Part shown: positions 17,590 through 26,450 of the stretch, piece by piece
Position numbering within the stretch: the first letter of the stretch is position 1
How the letters are laid out: each line of letters starts with the position of its first letter
DNA from: Flavimobilis soli
Lineage (GTDB): Bacteria > Actinomycetota > Actinomycetes > Actinomycetales > Cellulomonadaceae
Direction: 5' to 3'
DNA: 64,000 nucleotides
NCBI RefSeq assembly: GCF_002564025.1
Contig: NZ_PDJH01000001.1
Span: forward strand, 1,550,001-1,614,000
The notes under the pieces: generated by a model
Seen by the model: only the letters and a program-made list of their open reading frames with translations
Told to the model about the DNA's origin: nothing
Database searches by the model: none
Translations under genes and position numbers: made by a program

Positions 17590-18480
17590 ATGACCTCGAC
17601 ACTCGCTCCCCGCAAGCGCAAGAGCTACTCGGTCGACCGCCCCCGCCGGTCGGTGACCCTCACGATCGTCACGAGCGTCGTCCTGCTCTACAGCCTCGTC
17701 CCGCTCGTGTGGCTCGTCATCAACGCCACGAAGACCCAGGGCGACCTGCTGAGCACGTTCGGGCTGTGGTTCGGTGGCGACTTCGCGCTGTGGGACAACA
17801 TCGTCACGACAGTCACGTACGACGACGGCATCTTCATGCGCTGGCTCGGCAACACGGTCTTCTACGTGGCTCTCGGGGCTGGCGGCGCGACCGCCCTCGC
17901 GATCCTCGGCGGCTACGGCCTCGCGAAGTTCAACTTCCCCGGCAAGCGCTGGGTGTTCGCGGTCGTGATCGGTGCGGTCGCCGTCCCGGGCACCGCCCTG
18001 GCGGTCCCGACGTTCCTGATGTTCTCCCGCATGGGGCTCACCAACACGCCCTGGGCGGTCATCATCCCGTCGCTCATCTCTCCGTTCGGGCTGTACCTCA
18101 TGTGGACGTTCGCCCAGGAGGCCATCCCGGGCGAGCTGCTCGAGGCGGCGCGGGTCGACGGGGCGAGCGAGGCGCGGACGTTCGGGCAGATCTGCCTCCC
18201 GCTCCTCGCCCCCGGCATCGTCACGGTGCTGCTGTTCACCATGGTCGCGACGTGGAACAACTACTTCCTGCCGCTGATCATGCTCAAGGACCCCACGTGG
18301 TACCCGCTGACCCTCGGGCTCAACGCGTGGAACGCCCAGGCGGCCACCGCGGGAGGCGAGGCCGTCTTCAACCTGGTGATCACCGGATCGGTGCTCACCA
18401 TCCTTCCTCTCATCGTGGTCTTCCTCCTGCTGCAGCGGTTCTGGCAGTCGGGCCTGGCCACCGGGTCGGTCAAGGAGTAG
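17590..18480 (+). CDS. ABC sugar importer, permease 2 (MalG/LacG type)
   Basis: Second membrane component, 296 residues, six helices, EAA motif ELLEAARVDGASEARTFGQI followed by LPLLAPGI. Start ATG is 3 nt after permease 1. The C-terminus QRFWQSGLATGSVKE is the classic CUT1 MalG ending. It works with the preceding permease and the binding protein that follows after 82 bp. Confidence 0.94.
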   Translation: MTSTLAPRKRKSYSVDRPRRSVTLTIVTSVVLLYSLVPLVWLVINATKTQGDLLSTFGLWFGGDFALWDNIVTTVTYDDGIFMRWLGNTVFYVALGAGGATALAILGGYGLAKFNFPGKRWVFAVVIGAVAVPGTALAVPTFLMFSRMGLTNTPWAVIIPSLISPFGLYLMWTFAQEAIPGELLEAARVDGASEARTFGQICLPLLAPGIVTVLLFTMVATWNNYFLPLIMLKDPTWYPLTLGLNAWNAQAATAGGEAVFNLVITGSVLTILPLIVVFLLLQRFWQSGLATGSVKE

Positions 18481-18518
18481 CGGTCCTGCGACCGTGCACC
18501 TGGCCGTCGCACACGCAG

Positions 18519-18532
18519 TGTTGACGTCACCA
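18519..18532. promoter_or_regulatory. Degenerate LacI operator before the binding-protein gene
   Basis: TGTTGACGTCACCA matches the operator at 16624-16637 at 12 of 14 positions. It stands in the 82-bp gap between permease 2 and the binding protein and may give the latter a separate, partly repressed promoter. Confidence 0.5.
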
Positions 18533-18562
18533 CCATCACTCACGAAGAAGAGAGCGATCACC

Positions 18563-19897
18563 ATGGCACCACGTTCATCCCGCCGCACGACGGCGGCCCT
18601 CGCAGCCGCGGGCGTCCTCGCCCTCGCGCTCACGGCCTGCTCCTCGGGCGCGACGGACACGCCGTCCAAGCCCGCAAGCGGCGCCTCGTCGGCCGACGGC
18701 GGCAAGCTGTCCGGCAAGATCACCGTCTGGGCGTGGGAGCCCACGCTCGAGGCCGTCGTCGACGCGTTCGAGAAGAAGAACCCCGGCACCGAGGTCGAGC
18801 TCGTCAATGCGGGCACCGGCAACGACCAGTACACCGCGCTGCAGAACGCGATCGCTGCCGGCTCCGGCGTTCCCGACGTCGCGCAGGTCGAGTACTACGC
18901 CCTGCCCCAGTTCGCGATCTCCGGCGCGCTGACCGACCTCGCGCCGCTCGGCGCCGGCGCGCTCGACGGCGTGTTCACCCCGGGCCCGGAGGGCGCCGTG
19001 ACGGTCGGCGAGCAGGTCTTCGGCCTGCCCATGGACTCCGGCCCCATGGCCCTCTTCTACAACGAAGAGGTCTTCAAGGAGAACAAGGTCGAGATCCCGA
19101 CCACCTGGGACGAGTACCTCGAGGCCGCGCGCACGCTCAAGAAGGCGGGCGTCTACATCGCCAACGACACGGGCGACGCCGGCTTCACGACGTCGATGAT
19201 CTGGCAGGCCGGCGGCAAGCCGTTCACCGTCGACGGCACGACGGTCGGCATCAACCTCGCCGACGAGGGCTCCGCCAAGTTCGCGGGCCTGTGGCAGACC
19301 ATGATCGACGAGGAGCTCGTCGCCCCGATCAGCTCGTGGAGCGACGAGTGGTACCAGGGCCTCGGCAAGGGGACCATCGCGACCCTGACGATCGGCGCGT
19401 GGATGCCCGCCAACCTCGAGTCGGGCGTGCCCGACGGCGCAGGCAAGTGGCGCGTCGCGCCGATGCCGCAGTGGTCCGCGGGCGCAGCGGCGACCGCAGA
19501 GAACGGCGGCTCCTCGCTCGCCGTCCCGGCGGCGACGAAGTCCGCCGAGCTCGCCTACGCGTTCGTCGAGTTCGCCAACGCGGGCGACGGCGTGCAGATC
19601 CGCATCGACGGCGGCGCGTTCCCCGCGACCACGGCCGAGCTCGGCTCGGACGAGTTCATCTCCAAGGAGTTCGAGTACTTCGGCGGCCAGAAGGTCAACG
19701 AGGTTCTCGCGCAGTCCGCGCAGGACGTCGTCGCCGGTTGGCAGTACCTGCCGTTCCAGGTCTACGCGAACTCGATCTTCAACGACACGGTCGGCCAGGC
19801 GTACGTCGGCAAGGGCTCGCTCGTCGACGGCCTGAAGTCGTGGCAGGACGCCTCGCTCGAGTACGGCGAGCAGCAGGGCTTCACCGTCTCGAAGTGA
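18563..19897 (+). CDS. ABC sugar importer, substrate-binding lipoprotein
   Basis: Extracytoplasmic lipoprotein of 444 residues that delivers oligosaccharide to the two permeases. The signal peptide ends in the lipobox LTAC (C at about 27), followed by a Ser/Ala-rich linker and the family 1 solute-binding fold (ITVWAWEPTLEAVVDAFEKK; GLPMDSGPMALFYNEEVFK). Start ATG at 18563 follows AAGAGAG; the frame is open upstream but would displace the signal peptide. By position its ligand is probably the beta-galacto-oligosaccharide released by the GH30 enzyme. Confidence 0.94.
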   Translation: MAPRSSRRTTAALAAAGVLALALTACSSGATDTPSKPASGASSADGGKLSGKITVWAWEPTLEAVVDAFEKKNPGTEVELVNAGTGNDQYTALQNAIAAGSGVPDVAQVEYYALPQFAISGALTDLAPLGAGALDGVFTPGPEGAVTVGEQVFGLPMDSGPMALFYNEEVFKENKVEIPTTWDEYLEAARTLKKAGVYIANDTGDAGFTTSMIWQAGGKPFTVDGTTVGINLADEGSAKFAGLWQTMIDEELVAPISSWSDEWYQGLGKGTIATLTIGAWMPANLESGVPDGAGKWRVAPMPQWSAGAAATAENGGSSLAVPAATKSAELAYAFVEFANAGDGVQIRIDGGAFPATTAELGSDEFISKEFEYFGGQKVNEVLAQSAQDVVAGWQYLPFQVYANSIFNDTVGQAYVGKGSLVDGLKSWQDASLEYGEQQGFTVSK

Positions 19898-19991
19898 CGA
19901 GCCAGCGCCGGTCGGGGCTACCCCCGAGGCCCCGACCGGCGCCTCCCCCCACCCACACCCGACCCCCATCCTCAGCAAGGAGCACATCGCC

Positions 19992-21752
19992 ATGCCCACG
20001 TTCGAGATCGGCGCGGAGGCATTCCTCCTCGACGGCCGGCCGCACCAGGTCGTCTCGGGAGCGTTGCACTACTTCCGCGTCCACCCGGACCTGTGGGCGG
20101 ACCGCATCCGCAAGGCGCGGCTCATGGGGCTCAACACGATCGAGACGTACGTCGCGTGGAACTTCCACTCGGGTCGTCCGGGGGAGTTCCGGACCGACGG
20201 CGCCCGCGACCTGGGGCGCTTCCTCGACCTCGTCGCCGCCGAGGGCATGCACGCGATCGTGCGGCCCGGGCCGTACATCTGCGCCGAGTGGGACAACGGC
20301 GGGCTCCCGGCCTGGCTGTTCGCCGACGGGAGCGTCGGCGTGCGGACGGCCGAGCCGCGCTTCCTCGCGGCGGTCGCCGACTACTACGCGCAGCTCCTGC
20401 CCGTCGTCGCGCAGCGCCAGATCACCCGCGGCGGACCCGTCCTGCTCGTCCAGCTCGAGAACGAGTACGGCGCGTACGGCGACTCGACCGACTACCTGAC
20501 CCGGCTCGAGGGCCTCATCCGGTCGAACGGCATCGAGGTCCCGCTCATCACGTGCGACCAGGCTGACGACGAGATGCTCACGCGCGGCGGGCTCCCGCAC
20601 GTGCACCGCACCGCGACGTTCGGCTCACGCACGACCGAGCGCCTCGAGACGCTGCGCCGCCACCAGCCGACCGGCCCGCTCATGTGCATGGAGTTCTGGA
20701 ACGGCTGGTTCGACTCGTGGGGCGAGCACCACCACACGGCCACCGCCCAGCAGAACGCGAGCGACCTCGATGCGCTCCTCGCCGCGGGCGGGTCCGTCAA
20801 CTTCTACATGTTCCACGGCGGCACGAACTTCGGCTTCACGAACGGCGCGAACGACAAGGGCACGTACTGGCCGATCACGACGTCGTACGACTATGACGCG
20901 CCGCTCAGCGAGCACGGCGCCGTGACGCCCAAGTACCTCGCGTTCCGCGAGGTCATCTCGCGCTACGTGCCCGTCCCCGACGAGCTCCCCGCGCCACCGC
21001 CGCCGGGGCCCGAGCTCACCGTCGACCTCGACCGGACCGTGCCGCTCGCCGACGTCCTCGACCTGCTCGGCGAGGAGCAGACTCACGACCACCTCCCGAC
21101 GCACGACGAGCTCGGCCGCTGGAGCGGCTTCGTCGTCTACGAGACGGACGTCGCCGCGGACGACGCCGTCGTGAGCTTCGCGGAGGTGCGGGACCGCGCC
21201 GTCGCGCAGCTCGACGGGCAGCCGCTCGGCGTGCTCTCCCGCTCCGAGGGCTCTCGCTCGCTCACGCTCCCCGACCGTGCCGGTCGGCTGCGCCTCCTGG
21301 TCGAGGACCAGGGGCGCGTCAACTATGGGCGCCGCCTGGGCGAGGCCAAGGGCCTGCTCGGGCCTGCGCGCACCGCGCGCCGCACGATCGACGCGTGGCG
21401 GACGCGCGGGCTCGACCTCGACGAGGTGAGCCCGGCTCTCGCGACGGCGCTCGACGGCGGCAGCGTCGGCGTCGGCCCGGTACCAGGGACGACGTTCGCG
21501 TCGGGACGCTTCGACACGGTCGCGGGCCGCGACCACTTCCTCCGCCTCGACGGCTGGACGCGCGGGCTCGTGTGGCTCAACGGGACGCTGCTCGGACGGT
21601 TCTCGGCACAGGGCCCGACCCGCACGATGTACGTGCCGGGACCGCTCGTGCGCGACGCGCACAACCACCTCGTCGTCCTCGAGCTGCAGGGGGCGGAGCA
21701 CGGCACCGTACGCTTCGTCGCCGAGCCAGACCTCGGTCACACCGAGCGCTGA
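19992..21752 (+). CDS. GH35 beta-galactosidase
   Basis: Cytoplasmic exo-beta-galactosidase of 586 residues, with no signal peptide. The GH35 barrel has HYFRVHPDLWADRI, the family signature GPYICAEWDNGGLP, acid/base E158 in QLENEYG, and nucleophile E234 in CMEFWNGWFDSWG; a beta-sandwich of about 230 residues follows. The length fits the short bacterial/animal GH35 type. ATG follows AAGGAG with 9 nt. It closes the galactan operon 94 bp after the binding protein and should release galactose from imported oligomers; beta-1,3 or beta-1,6 preference cannot be read from sequence. Confidence 0.95.
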   Translation: MPTFEIGAEAFLLDGRPHQVVSGALHYFRVHPDLWADRIRKARLMGLNTIETYVAWNFHSGRPGEFRTDGARDLGRFLDLVAAEGMHAIVRPGPYICAEWDNGGLPAWLFADGSVGVRTAEPRFLAAVADYYAQLLPVVAQRQITRGGPVLLVQLENEYGAYGDSTDYLTRLEGLIRSNGIEVPLITCDQADDEMLTRGGLPHVHRTATFGSRTTERLETLRRHQPTGPLMCMEFWNGWFDSWGEHHHTATAQQNASDLDALLAAGGSVNFYMFHGGTNFGFTNGANDKGTYWPITTSYDYDAPLSEHGAVTPKYLAFREVISRYVPVPDELPAPPPPGPELTVDLDRTVPLADVLDLLGEEQTHDHLPTHDELGRWSGFVVYETDVAADDAVVSFAEVRDRAVAQLDGQPLGVLSRSEGSRSLTLPDRAGRLRLLVEDQGRVNYGRRLGEAKGLLGPARTARRTIDAWRTRGLDLDEVSPALATALDGGSVGVGPVPGTTFASGRFDTVAGRDHFLRLDGWTRGLVWLNGTLLGRFSAQGPTRTMYVPGPLVRDAHNHLVVLELQGAEHGTVRFVAEPDLGHTER

Positions 21753-21780
21753 GCGTTCGTCGCCGCGTCGGGCGCGTGGG

Positions 21781-22149
21781 TCACCCGCGCTCGACGCGGC
21801 GCGTGACCACGCGCCATGAGAGCGCGAGGCCGACGACGACCACGACCCCGACGACCGCGCCCGCCATCCTGCCGAGCACGACGTCGAACGCCAACGAGGT
21901 CGCGCCACCCATGAGGAGAGCTACGACGCCGAGGCTCACGCGGGCGAGCCGGTCTCCCATCGACACGAGCGACGGCTTGACCTGCCGCTGGAACACCGCG
22001 CGGTGCACGCTCACCGGTGTCATGAGCAAGCCCATCGCGGCGATCCCGAGGGTGACGAGGACCAGGTAGAGACCACGCTGGTATGCGTCGAGGTCTCCGA
22101 ACCGCCCCTGGAACGGAAGCACCAGCAGGAAGCCCGTGAGGATCTGCAC
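21781..22149 (-). CDS. DUF6328-family membrane protein, 5' end shortened or degraded
   Basis: Protein of about 122 residues with four hydrophobic helices and the DUF6328 core QILTGFLLVLPFQGRF, LVLVTLGIAAMGLLMTPVSVHRAVF. Family members begin about 20-30 residues earlier with a charged head ending in a WNELLQELRVTQTG-like stretch. Here the matching stretch (LQELRILQTGV) is encoded directly upstream in frame, but no ATG, GTG or TTG is found before an in-frame TGA 60 bp upstream of the GTG at 22149. Either translation starts at that GTG with a truncated head, or at a CTG, or the gene is a recent 5' deletion. Function of the family is unknown. Confidence 0.6.
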   Translation of the reverse strand: MQILTGFLLVLPFQGRFGDLDAYQRGLYLVLVTLGIAAMGLLMTPVSVHRAVFQRQVKPSLVSMGDRLARVSLGVVALLMGGATSLAFDVVLGRMAGAVVGVVVVVGLALSWRVVTRRVERG

Positions 22150-22299
22150 ACCGGTCTGCAGGATGCGCAGCTCCTGGAGGTGCGGGCTCTTGCCCCAGCG
22201 GGCGGAAGGTCACGGGGTGGCGCAGGCTGGGAACAGGACCTGGACGGCCCGTGCCGCTGGCTCGCCGTCGTCCATCGACGATCCGACGGGGGCCCGTCC

Positions 22300-23361
22300 A
22301 TGAGCCAGAGCACCATCGCCGCGACCTTGCGGCTGCCCGCGCCGCAACCTCGCGGTCCCGTGAGCGCGGCCGTCCTCGACGCGCTGCGGACCGGCGCCGC
22401 GGACGCCCCGGACAGCCCGGTGCACGGCCTGACGTCGCGCGCGATCGACGAGGCCGTGGCGACCGGCGACCTGCTGCGCGACGACGACCTGCAGCTCGCG
22501 CTGTTCGTCCTCCAGGAGCTGCACTACCGCGGCGTCGACGGCGTGGACGACGACCGGGAGTGGCAGCCGGGCGTCGTCGCGCTGCGGCGTCTGCTCGAGG
22601 GGGCGCTCGAGCAGGAGCTGCGCGACCGCGTGCCGCTGCCCTCGCTGCCCGCACCGCACGCCCCGGACGTGGCCGCCGCGCTCTTCGCCCTCACGGCTGC
22701 GGACCAGGGGCCCAGCCTCTCCCGGTACGCAGCGCGGCACGCGACGCTCGAGCAGCTCCGCGAGATGCTCATGCTCAAGTCCGTCTACCAGCTCAAGGAG
22801 GCGGACCCGCACACGTGGTCCATCCCGCGCCTGACCGGGCGCGCGAAGGCCGCGGCGGTCGAGATCCAGGCGGACGAGTACGGCGGCGGCCACCTCGGGT
22901 CGATGCACTCCGAGCTGTTCCGCAAGTCGATGCGCGCGATCGGCCTCGACGACTCGTACGGCGCGTACGTCGACCATGCGCCCGGGATCACGCTGTGCGC
23001 GTCGACGTTCATGTCGATGTGCGGCCTGAACCGCCGCCTGCGCGGCGCGATCACGGGTCACCTCGCGGCGTTCGAGATGACGTCGTCGATCCCCAACCGC
23101 CTCTACGGCGACGGTCTGCGCCGCCACGGCTACGGCGAGGATGCCACGCACTACTTCGACGAGCACGTCGCTGCGGACGCGGTGCACGAGCAGATCGCCG
23201 GGCGCGACCTCGCGGGCGGCCTCGCGGAGACCGAGCCCGAGCTCCTCCGCGACATCGTCTTCGGGGCGGCGGCGTGCCTGTTCATCGACGGTCTGGCCGC
23301 GGTGGACCACCTCGACGCGTGGAATTCCGGCCGCTCCGCGCTGCACGAGGTCACGCCGTGA
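22300..23361 (+). CDS. Iron-containing redox enzyme family protein (haem-oxygenase-like diiron fold)
   Basis: Cytoplasmic all-helical protein of 353 residues of the haem-oxygenase-like diiron oxidase/oxygenase (TENA-like) superfamily. Likely metal ligands lie in LQELHYRG, EIQADEYGGGHLGSMHSELF, and FDEHVAADAVHEQ, which give the expected pattern of Glu/His pairs. ATG at 22300 is chosen because GGGGG precedes it at a good distance. The stop overlaps the start of the CDGSH gene (GTGA), so the two are translationally coupled and probably act together, for example as an oxidase with its iron-sulfur electron donor. Substrate unknown. Confidence 0.82.
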   Translation: MSQSTIAATLRLPAPQPRGPVSAAVLDALRTGAADAPDSPVHGLTSRAIDEAVATGDLLRDDDLQLALFVLQELHYRGVDGVDDDREWQPGVVALRRLLEGALEQELRDRVPLPSLPAPHAPDVAAALFALTAADQGPSLSRYAARHATLEQLREMLMLKSVYQLKEADPHTWSIPRLTGRAKAAAVEIQADEYGGGHLGSMHSELFRKSMRAIGLDDSYGAYVDHAPGITLCASTFMSMCGLNRRLRGAITGHLAAFEMTSSIPNRLYGDGLRRHGYGEDATHYFDEHVAADAVHEQIAGRDLAGGLAETEPELLRDIVFGAAACLFIDGLAAVDHLDAWNSGRSALHEVTP

Positions 23362-23585
23362 CCGGCAGGACCAGGGACGACGTCGAGATCACCCTCTGCC
23401 CGGACGGCCCCCTGCTCGTCCGCGGCCCCGTCCGCCTGCTGACCGGCGACGACCGTGAGGTCGGCCGCACCCGTTCTGCAGTCGCGCTGTGCCGCTGCGG
23501 CGGCTCCGCGATCAAGCCGTTCTGCGACGGCACGCACAAGGTCAACGGCTTCACCACGGCCGACTGCCCGACCGAGGGCGCGTGA
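23358..23585 (+). CDS. CDGSH iron-sulfur domain protein (mitoNEET type)
   Basis: Small 75-residue protein with one complete CDGSH motif: C45-R-C47, then C56-D-G-T-H60, the 3Cys-1His ligand set that holds a redox-active, pH-labile 2Fe-2S cluster. No membrane anchor. GTG start overlaps the preceding stop by 4 bp. In actinobacteria this protein is frequently found beside the iron-containing redox enzyme; it probably stores or transfers electrons or a cluster to it. Confidence 0.92.
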   Translation: MTGRTRDDVEITLCPDGPLLVRGPVRLLTGDDREVGRTRSAVALCRCGGSAIKPFCDGTHKVNGFTTADCPTEGA

Positions 23586-23660
23586 CCTGCGAGAAGCCCT
23601 GACGATCCGTGCCCGCACGGCGCACACCCCGTGCTGGCGGGCTCAACCGATGGAGGAACG

Positions 23661-24881
23661 ATGCGTGCACTGACCTGGCAAGGAACCGAGAAGGTCTCTG
23701 TCGAGACCGTCGACGACCCACGGATCGAGGAACCGACCGACGCGATCATCTCGGTGACGTCGACGGCGATCTGCGGCTCCGACCTGCACCTGTACTCGCT
23801 GCTCGGCGCGTTCATCGATCGCGGCGACATCCTCGGTCACGAGGCGATGGGGATCGTCGAGGAGGTCGGGCCCGGGGTGACGAACCTCACGGTGGGGGAC
23901 CGCGTCGTCGTGCCGTTCAACATCTCGTGCGGGCACTGCTGGATGTGTACGCAGGGCCTGCAGTCGCAGTGCGAGACGACCCAGGTCAAGGACCAGGGCA
24001 AGGGCGCGGCGCTGTTCGGCTACACGAAGCTGTACGGCCAGGTGCCCGGCGGGCAGGCCGACAAGCTCCGCGTCCCGCACGCGGACTACGGCCCGATCGT
24101 CGTCCCGGACGACGGCGCCCCGGACGAGAAGTACCTGTTCCTCTCCGACGTGCTGCCGACGGCCTGGCAGGCCGTCGAGTACACGGGCATGAAGGCGGGC
24201 GACACGGTCGCGGTGCTGGGCCTCGGGCCGATCGGCCAGATGAGCGCCCGCATCGCCAAGCACCGCGGCGCGCGCGTCATCGGTGTCGACCTCGTGCCTG
24301 AGCGGCTCGCCATGGCCGCGCGGCACGGCGTGGAGACGCTCGACCTGCGCGAGCTCTCTGGCTCCGACCAGGTCGCCGAGGCGATCCGCGGGCTCACCGG
24401 CGGCCGGGGCGCGGACGGTGTCGTCGACGCGGTCGGCATGGAGGCGCACGGCTCGCCCGTGAGCCACGGCGCGCACCGCGCGATGATGCACCTGCCCGAC
24501 GCCGTCGCCGCAGCCATGATCGAGAAGGCGGGCTTCGACCGCCTCGCCGCGCTGCACGCCGCGATCGGCGCGGCACGTCGCGGCGGCACCGTCTCGGTGT
24601 CCGGCGTCTACGGCGGCGCGGTCGACCCGATGCCGCTCATGGAGATCTTCGACAAGCAGCTCACGATCCGCACCGGCCAGTGCAACGTGCGCCGCTGGGT
24701 CGACGACCTGATGCCGCTCGTGACCGACCCGGCCGACCCGCTCGGCGTCCTGGACCTGCGCACGCACCGCCTGCCGCTCGAGAGCGCGCCCGAGGCGTAC
24801 GAGATGTTCCAGAAGAAGGAGGACGGCTGCATCAAGGTCGTCCTCGACCCGCGCCTGCCTGCTGCGGACGGCGCGCGGTGA
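23661..24881 (+). CDS. Zinc-dependent alcohol dehydrogenase (formaldehyde dehydrogenase-like MDR)
   Basis: Medium-chain dehydrogenase of 406 residues. GROES-like catalytic domain with C38 in STAICGSDLH, H59-E60 in GHEAMG, and the structural zinc cysteines in CGHCWMCTQGLQSQC; NAD-binding motif GLGPIGQMSARIA. The insertion and the IEEPTDAIISVTSTAICGSD start resemble glutathione-independent formaldehyde dehydrogenase-like MDRs. ATG follows GGAGGAACG. It overlaps the next gene by 4 bp (GTGA), forming one operon. The substrate could be formaldehyde, glycerol, threonine or another alcohol. Confidence 0.9.
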   Translation: MRALTWQGTEKVSVETVDDPRIEEPTDAIISVTSTAICGSDLHLYSLLGAFIDRGDILGHEAMGIVEEVGPGVTNLTVGDRVVVPFNISCGHCWMCTQGLQSQCETTQVKDQGKGAALFGYTKLYGQVPGGQADKLRVPHADYGPIVVPDDGAPDEKYLFLSDVLPTAWQAVEYTGMKAGDTVAVLGLGPIGQMSARIAKHRGARVIGVDLVPERLAMAARHGVETLDLRELSGSDQVAEAIRGLTGGRGADGVVDAVGMEAHGSPVSHGAHRAMMHLPDAVAAAMIEKAGFDRLAALHAAIGAARRGGTVSVSGVYGGAVDPMPLMEIFDKQLTIRTGQCNVRRWVDDLMPLVTDPADPLGVLDLRTHRLPLESAPEAYEMFQKKEDGCIKVVLDPRLPAADGAR

Positions 24882-26362
24882 GGGTCGTCGTCCTCGGCGC
24901 GAGCGGGAACGTCGGGTCAGCCGTCTTGCGGGCGCTCGCGGCCGAGCCGCGCGTGACCGAGGTGGTCGGGGTGTCGCGCCGGCACCCGGGTACGGCGGAG
25001 CCGTTCGCGGGCGTCGAGTGGCACCTCGCGGACGTCGGCGAGCCGGGCGACGAAGCTGGGCTCGTGCGGACGCTCGCGGCTGCGATGGCGGGTGCGGACG
25101 CCGTCGTGCACCTCGCGTGGCAGATCCAGCCGAACCGTGAGCGCGACGCGCTGCGCCGCGCGAACGTGGCCGGGACGGCCCGGGTGCTCGCGGCCGTCGC
25201 GGAGGCGCGCGTGCCGACAGTCGTCCTCGCGTCGTCGGTCGGTGCTTACTCGCCGGTGCACGACGACGAGCTACGTTCCGAGGACCACCCGACGGCTGGC
25301 GTGCCGACGTCGCACTACAGCGTCGACAAGTCCGCGCAGGAGCGCGTCATCCAGGAGTTCGCGGCGGCCCACCCTGAGACGGCGGTGTCGTGGCTGCGGC
25401 CGGCGCTGATCTTCCAGCGCTCGGCCGGCGCGGAGGTGTACCGGTACTTCTTGGGGCCGCGCGTGCCGCGCGCGGCGCTCGCGCACGGCGCGCTCCCGGT
25501 CCTGCCGTGGCCGCGTGGCATGCGGCTGCAGGCGGTGCACTCGGACGACGTCGCGGACGCATACGTGCGCGCTGCCGTCCAGGGCGCACGGGGCCCGTTC
25601 AACATCGCTGCACCGGACGTCGTGCAGGCGGACGACGTCGCGCAGATCTTGGGCGCCCGCGCCACGGTCGAGGTGCCGCACCGGCCGGTGCGGATCGCGA
25701 TGGACGCCGCGTGGCGCAGCTGCGTGCTCGCCGCAGACCCGGGGTGGCTCGACATGGGTGCGTCGGCGCCGCTCATGTCGACGCGACGGGCGCGTGAGGT
25801 GCTCGGCTGGGAGCCGCACCACACCGCGCAGGAGGCGATCGAGGAGATCGTCGAGGGCATCCGCGCCGGGGACGGCCTCGTGACGCGCGGGCCGATGCAC
25901 CGCATCGGTACGACGCCGGGGCAGGCCTGGCAGGCGATCGCCACGGAGGTCACGGCTCTCGTGCGGGCGCACGCGAGCGCGCTCGCCTTCGCGTGCACCG
26001 CGTGCCTGGGCACGCCGGTCGGCGAGGATGCTGGCATGGGCACCGTGATGGACCTGGCGCAGGGCCTCGAGGAGGAGCGCGAGCAGCTCGTCACGCTCGC
26101 GGACCTGGCCGGGCTGCCGGTGGTCCGCCGGCGGGAGTCGGTGCGCAGCCCGCGCCTGCGCGCCGCCCCCGCGAGCAGGCTGGCCGCCGCAGCAGAGGCG
26201 GTGGCGAGCACCGCGGGCGTCTGGCCGGTGCTCGTCGAGCGGGCGACGGATCTCGGGCTCAACCGTGAGGTCGTGGCACGGCAGGCTGCGCTCTCCGCGA
26301 CGCGGGTCTCCCGCCTGTCGGACCTGGCCTCGCGGGCCGGCGCGACGGCGTCGGACGGCTGA
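24878..26362 (+). CDS. Extended SDR (NAD-dependent epimerase/dehydratase) with C-terminal extension
   Basis: Protein of 494 residues. Residues 1 to about 330 form an extended short-chain dehydrogenase: GASGNVGSAV (the GxxGxxG NAD(P) loop), ADAVVHLAW, the catalytic Ser in VLASSVGAYSP, and YSVDK carrying Tyr and Lys. From about residue 375 a hydrophilic, Ala/Arg-rich helical segment of about 110 residues follows (DLAQGLEEEREQLVTLADLAG; further on ATDLGLNREVVARQAALSATRVSRL), which is not part of the SDR fold and which I do not recognise. GTG start overlaps the dehydrogenase stop. The substrate is unknown. Confidence 0.83.
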   Translation: MRVVVLGASGNVGSAVLRALAAEPRVTEVVGVSRRHPGTAEPFAGVEWHLADVGEPGDEAGLVRTLAAAMAGADAVVHLAWQIQPNRERDALRRANVAGTARVLAAVAEARVPTVVLASSVGAYSPVHDDELRSEDHPTAGVPTSHYSVDKSAQERVIQEFAAAHPETAVSWLRPALIFQRSAGAEVYRYFLGPRVPRAALAHGALPVLPWPRGMRLQAVHSDDVADAYVRAAVQGARGPFNIAAPDVVQADDVAQILGARATVEVPHRPVRIAMDAAWRSCVLAADPGWLDMGASAPLMSTRRAREVLGWEPHHTAQEAIEEIVEGIRAGDGLVTRGPMHRIGTTPGQAWQAIATEVTALVRAHASALAFACTACLGTPVGEDAGMGTVMDLAQGLEEEREQLVTLADLAGLPVVRRRESVRSPRLRAAPASRLAAAAEAVASTAGVWPVLVERATDLGLNREVVARQAALSATRVSRLSDLASRAGATASDG

Positions 26363-26450
26363 GGGGCACGCCGTCGGCGGTCCAGCGTGCGGGCGTGCGT
26401 GTCCCGGCGCACGCTGGGAGAGGCGGATCCACCACCTTCAAGGAGGACGC

